Shown here in pieces: positions 20,041 through 20,116 of a stretch of 20,116 nucleotides of DNA (its first letter is position 1; every line of letters begins with the position of its first letter). The notes below the pieces were generated by a model. That model was not told the DNA's origin and ran no database searches. It saw only the letters and a list, made by a program, of their open reading frames with translations. Made by a program: the position numbers and the translations under genes. The stretch comes from CAYLNM01 sp964385045 (GTDB lineage Bacteria > Planctomycetota > Phycisphaerae > Phycisphaerales > SM1A02), in NCBI GenBank assembly GCA_964385045.1, contig CAYLNM010000077.1, forward strand, positions 1 through 20,116, given 5' to 3'.

Positions 20041-20116
20041 CCGCGGAGCCCACGAGGGCCGCGGAGATCACGGGGCCGCGGAGGGCACGGGGGGGCGGAG
20101 GCCACGAGGGGGCGGA
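20041..20116. repeat. 17-18-bp G-rich tandem repeat reaching the window edge
   Basis: The element GCGGAG recurs after 18, 17, 17 and 17 bp (CCGCGGAG at 20041, 20059 and 20076, then GCGGAG at 20095 and GCGGA at 20112). The pattern between is roughly NNCACGRGGGG. At least four and a half units are present and the array continues past the end. It begins about 50 bp after the ridA stop. No coding evidence. Confidence 0.7.

Noticed and set aside
1..20116. tRNA, rRNA, riboswitch, insertion sequence, integrase or prophage genes
   Set aside because: No cloverleaf-like TPsiC/CCA pattern, ribosomal RNA segment, transposase motif or phage structural gene was recognised by reading; a covariance-model search could still find a small RNA.

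Overview
The window is about 20 kb of very G+C-rich bacterial chromosome (above 70 % over most of its length by eye). Its best taxonomic marker is the C-terminal zinc ribbon of the VanZ-like protein (CRACGHDLRG ... CTEC), a module I associate with Planctomycetota. Together with the base composition this suggests a Phycisphaerae-like planctomycete. That placement is an inference from family knowledge, not from a search.

Layout from left to right. (1) recO (minus) is divergent from a ParA/Soj-type ATPase with a ~370-residue low-complexity tail. A plus-strand run follows: ParA, a VanZ-like membrane protein with zinc ribbons, and MurJ, the last two joined by a GTGA overlap. (2) A minus-strand SAM-dependent methyltransferase converges on murJ. 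Its stop and the murJ stop lie in opposite arms of one inverted repeat. Upstream of it is a ~540-bp gene-free stretch with a G-quadruplex-type heptamer repeat and a perfect 16-bp hairpin. (3) A brnT-brnA toxin-antitoxin operon of clearly lower G+C has a readable promoter and a candidate operator. (4) dnaE (minus) encodes a 1396-residue DNA polymerase III alpha subunit with an apparently intact PHP domain. (5) A small two-helix membrane protein (plus) is followed by an overlapping minus-strand trio: a GxxExxY PD-(D/E)XK-like protein, a zeta-toxin-like P-loop protein and a 77-residue probable antitoxin. (6) A 471-residue MOP-superfamily (ANK-like) membrane protein (plus). (7) A minus-strand operon of a membrane-anchored hypothetical protein, a class IV aminotransferase lacking the usual pyridoxal-N glutamate, and a SixA-type histidine phosphatase. 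(8) ridA (plus), preceded by an eight-unit 19-bp tandem repeat and followed by a 17-18-bp repeat that runs off the end.

Functional themes. There is replication and repair (dnaE, recO, ParA), envelope assembly (MurJ, VanZ-like, MOP flippase-like) and PLP chemistry (the class IV aminotransferase, plus RidA, which clears reactive enamines that PLP enzymes can release). Two toxin-antitoxin-type modules flank dnaE.

Two patterns cut across the annotation. Several otherwise conserved proteins carry long low-complexity inserts or tails, several of them built from tandem DNA repeats. Five genes have a TANNNT (-10-like) hexamer 6-8 nt before the start codon, which suggests leaderless transcripts. No tRNA, rRNA, CRISPR array, insertion sequence or prophage was recognised.
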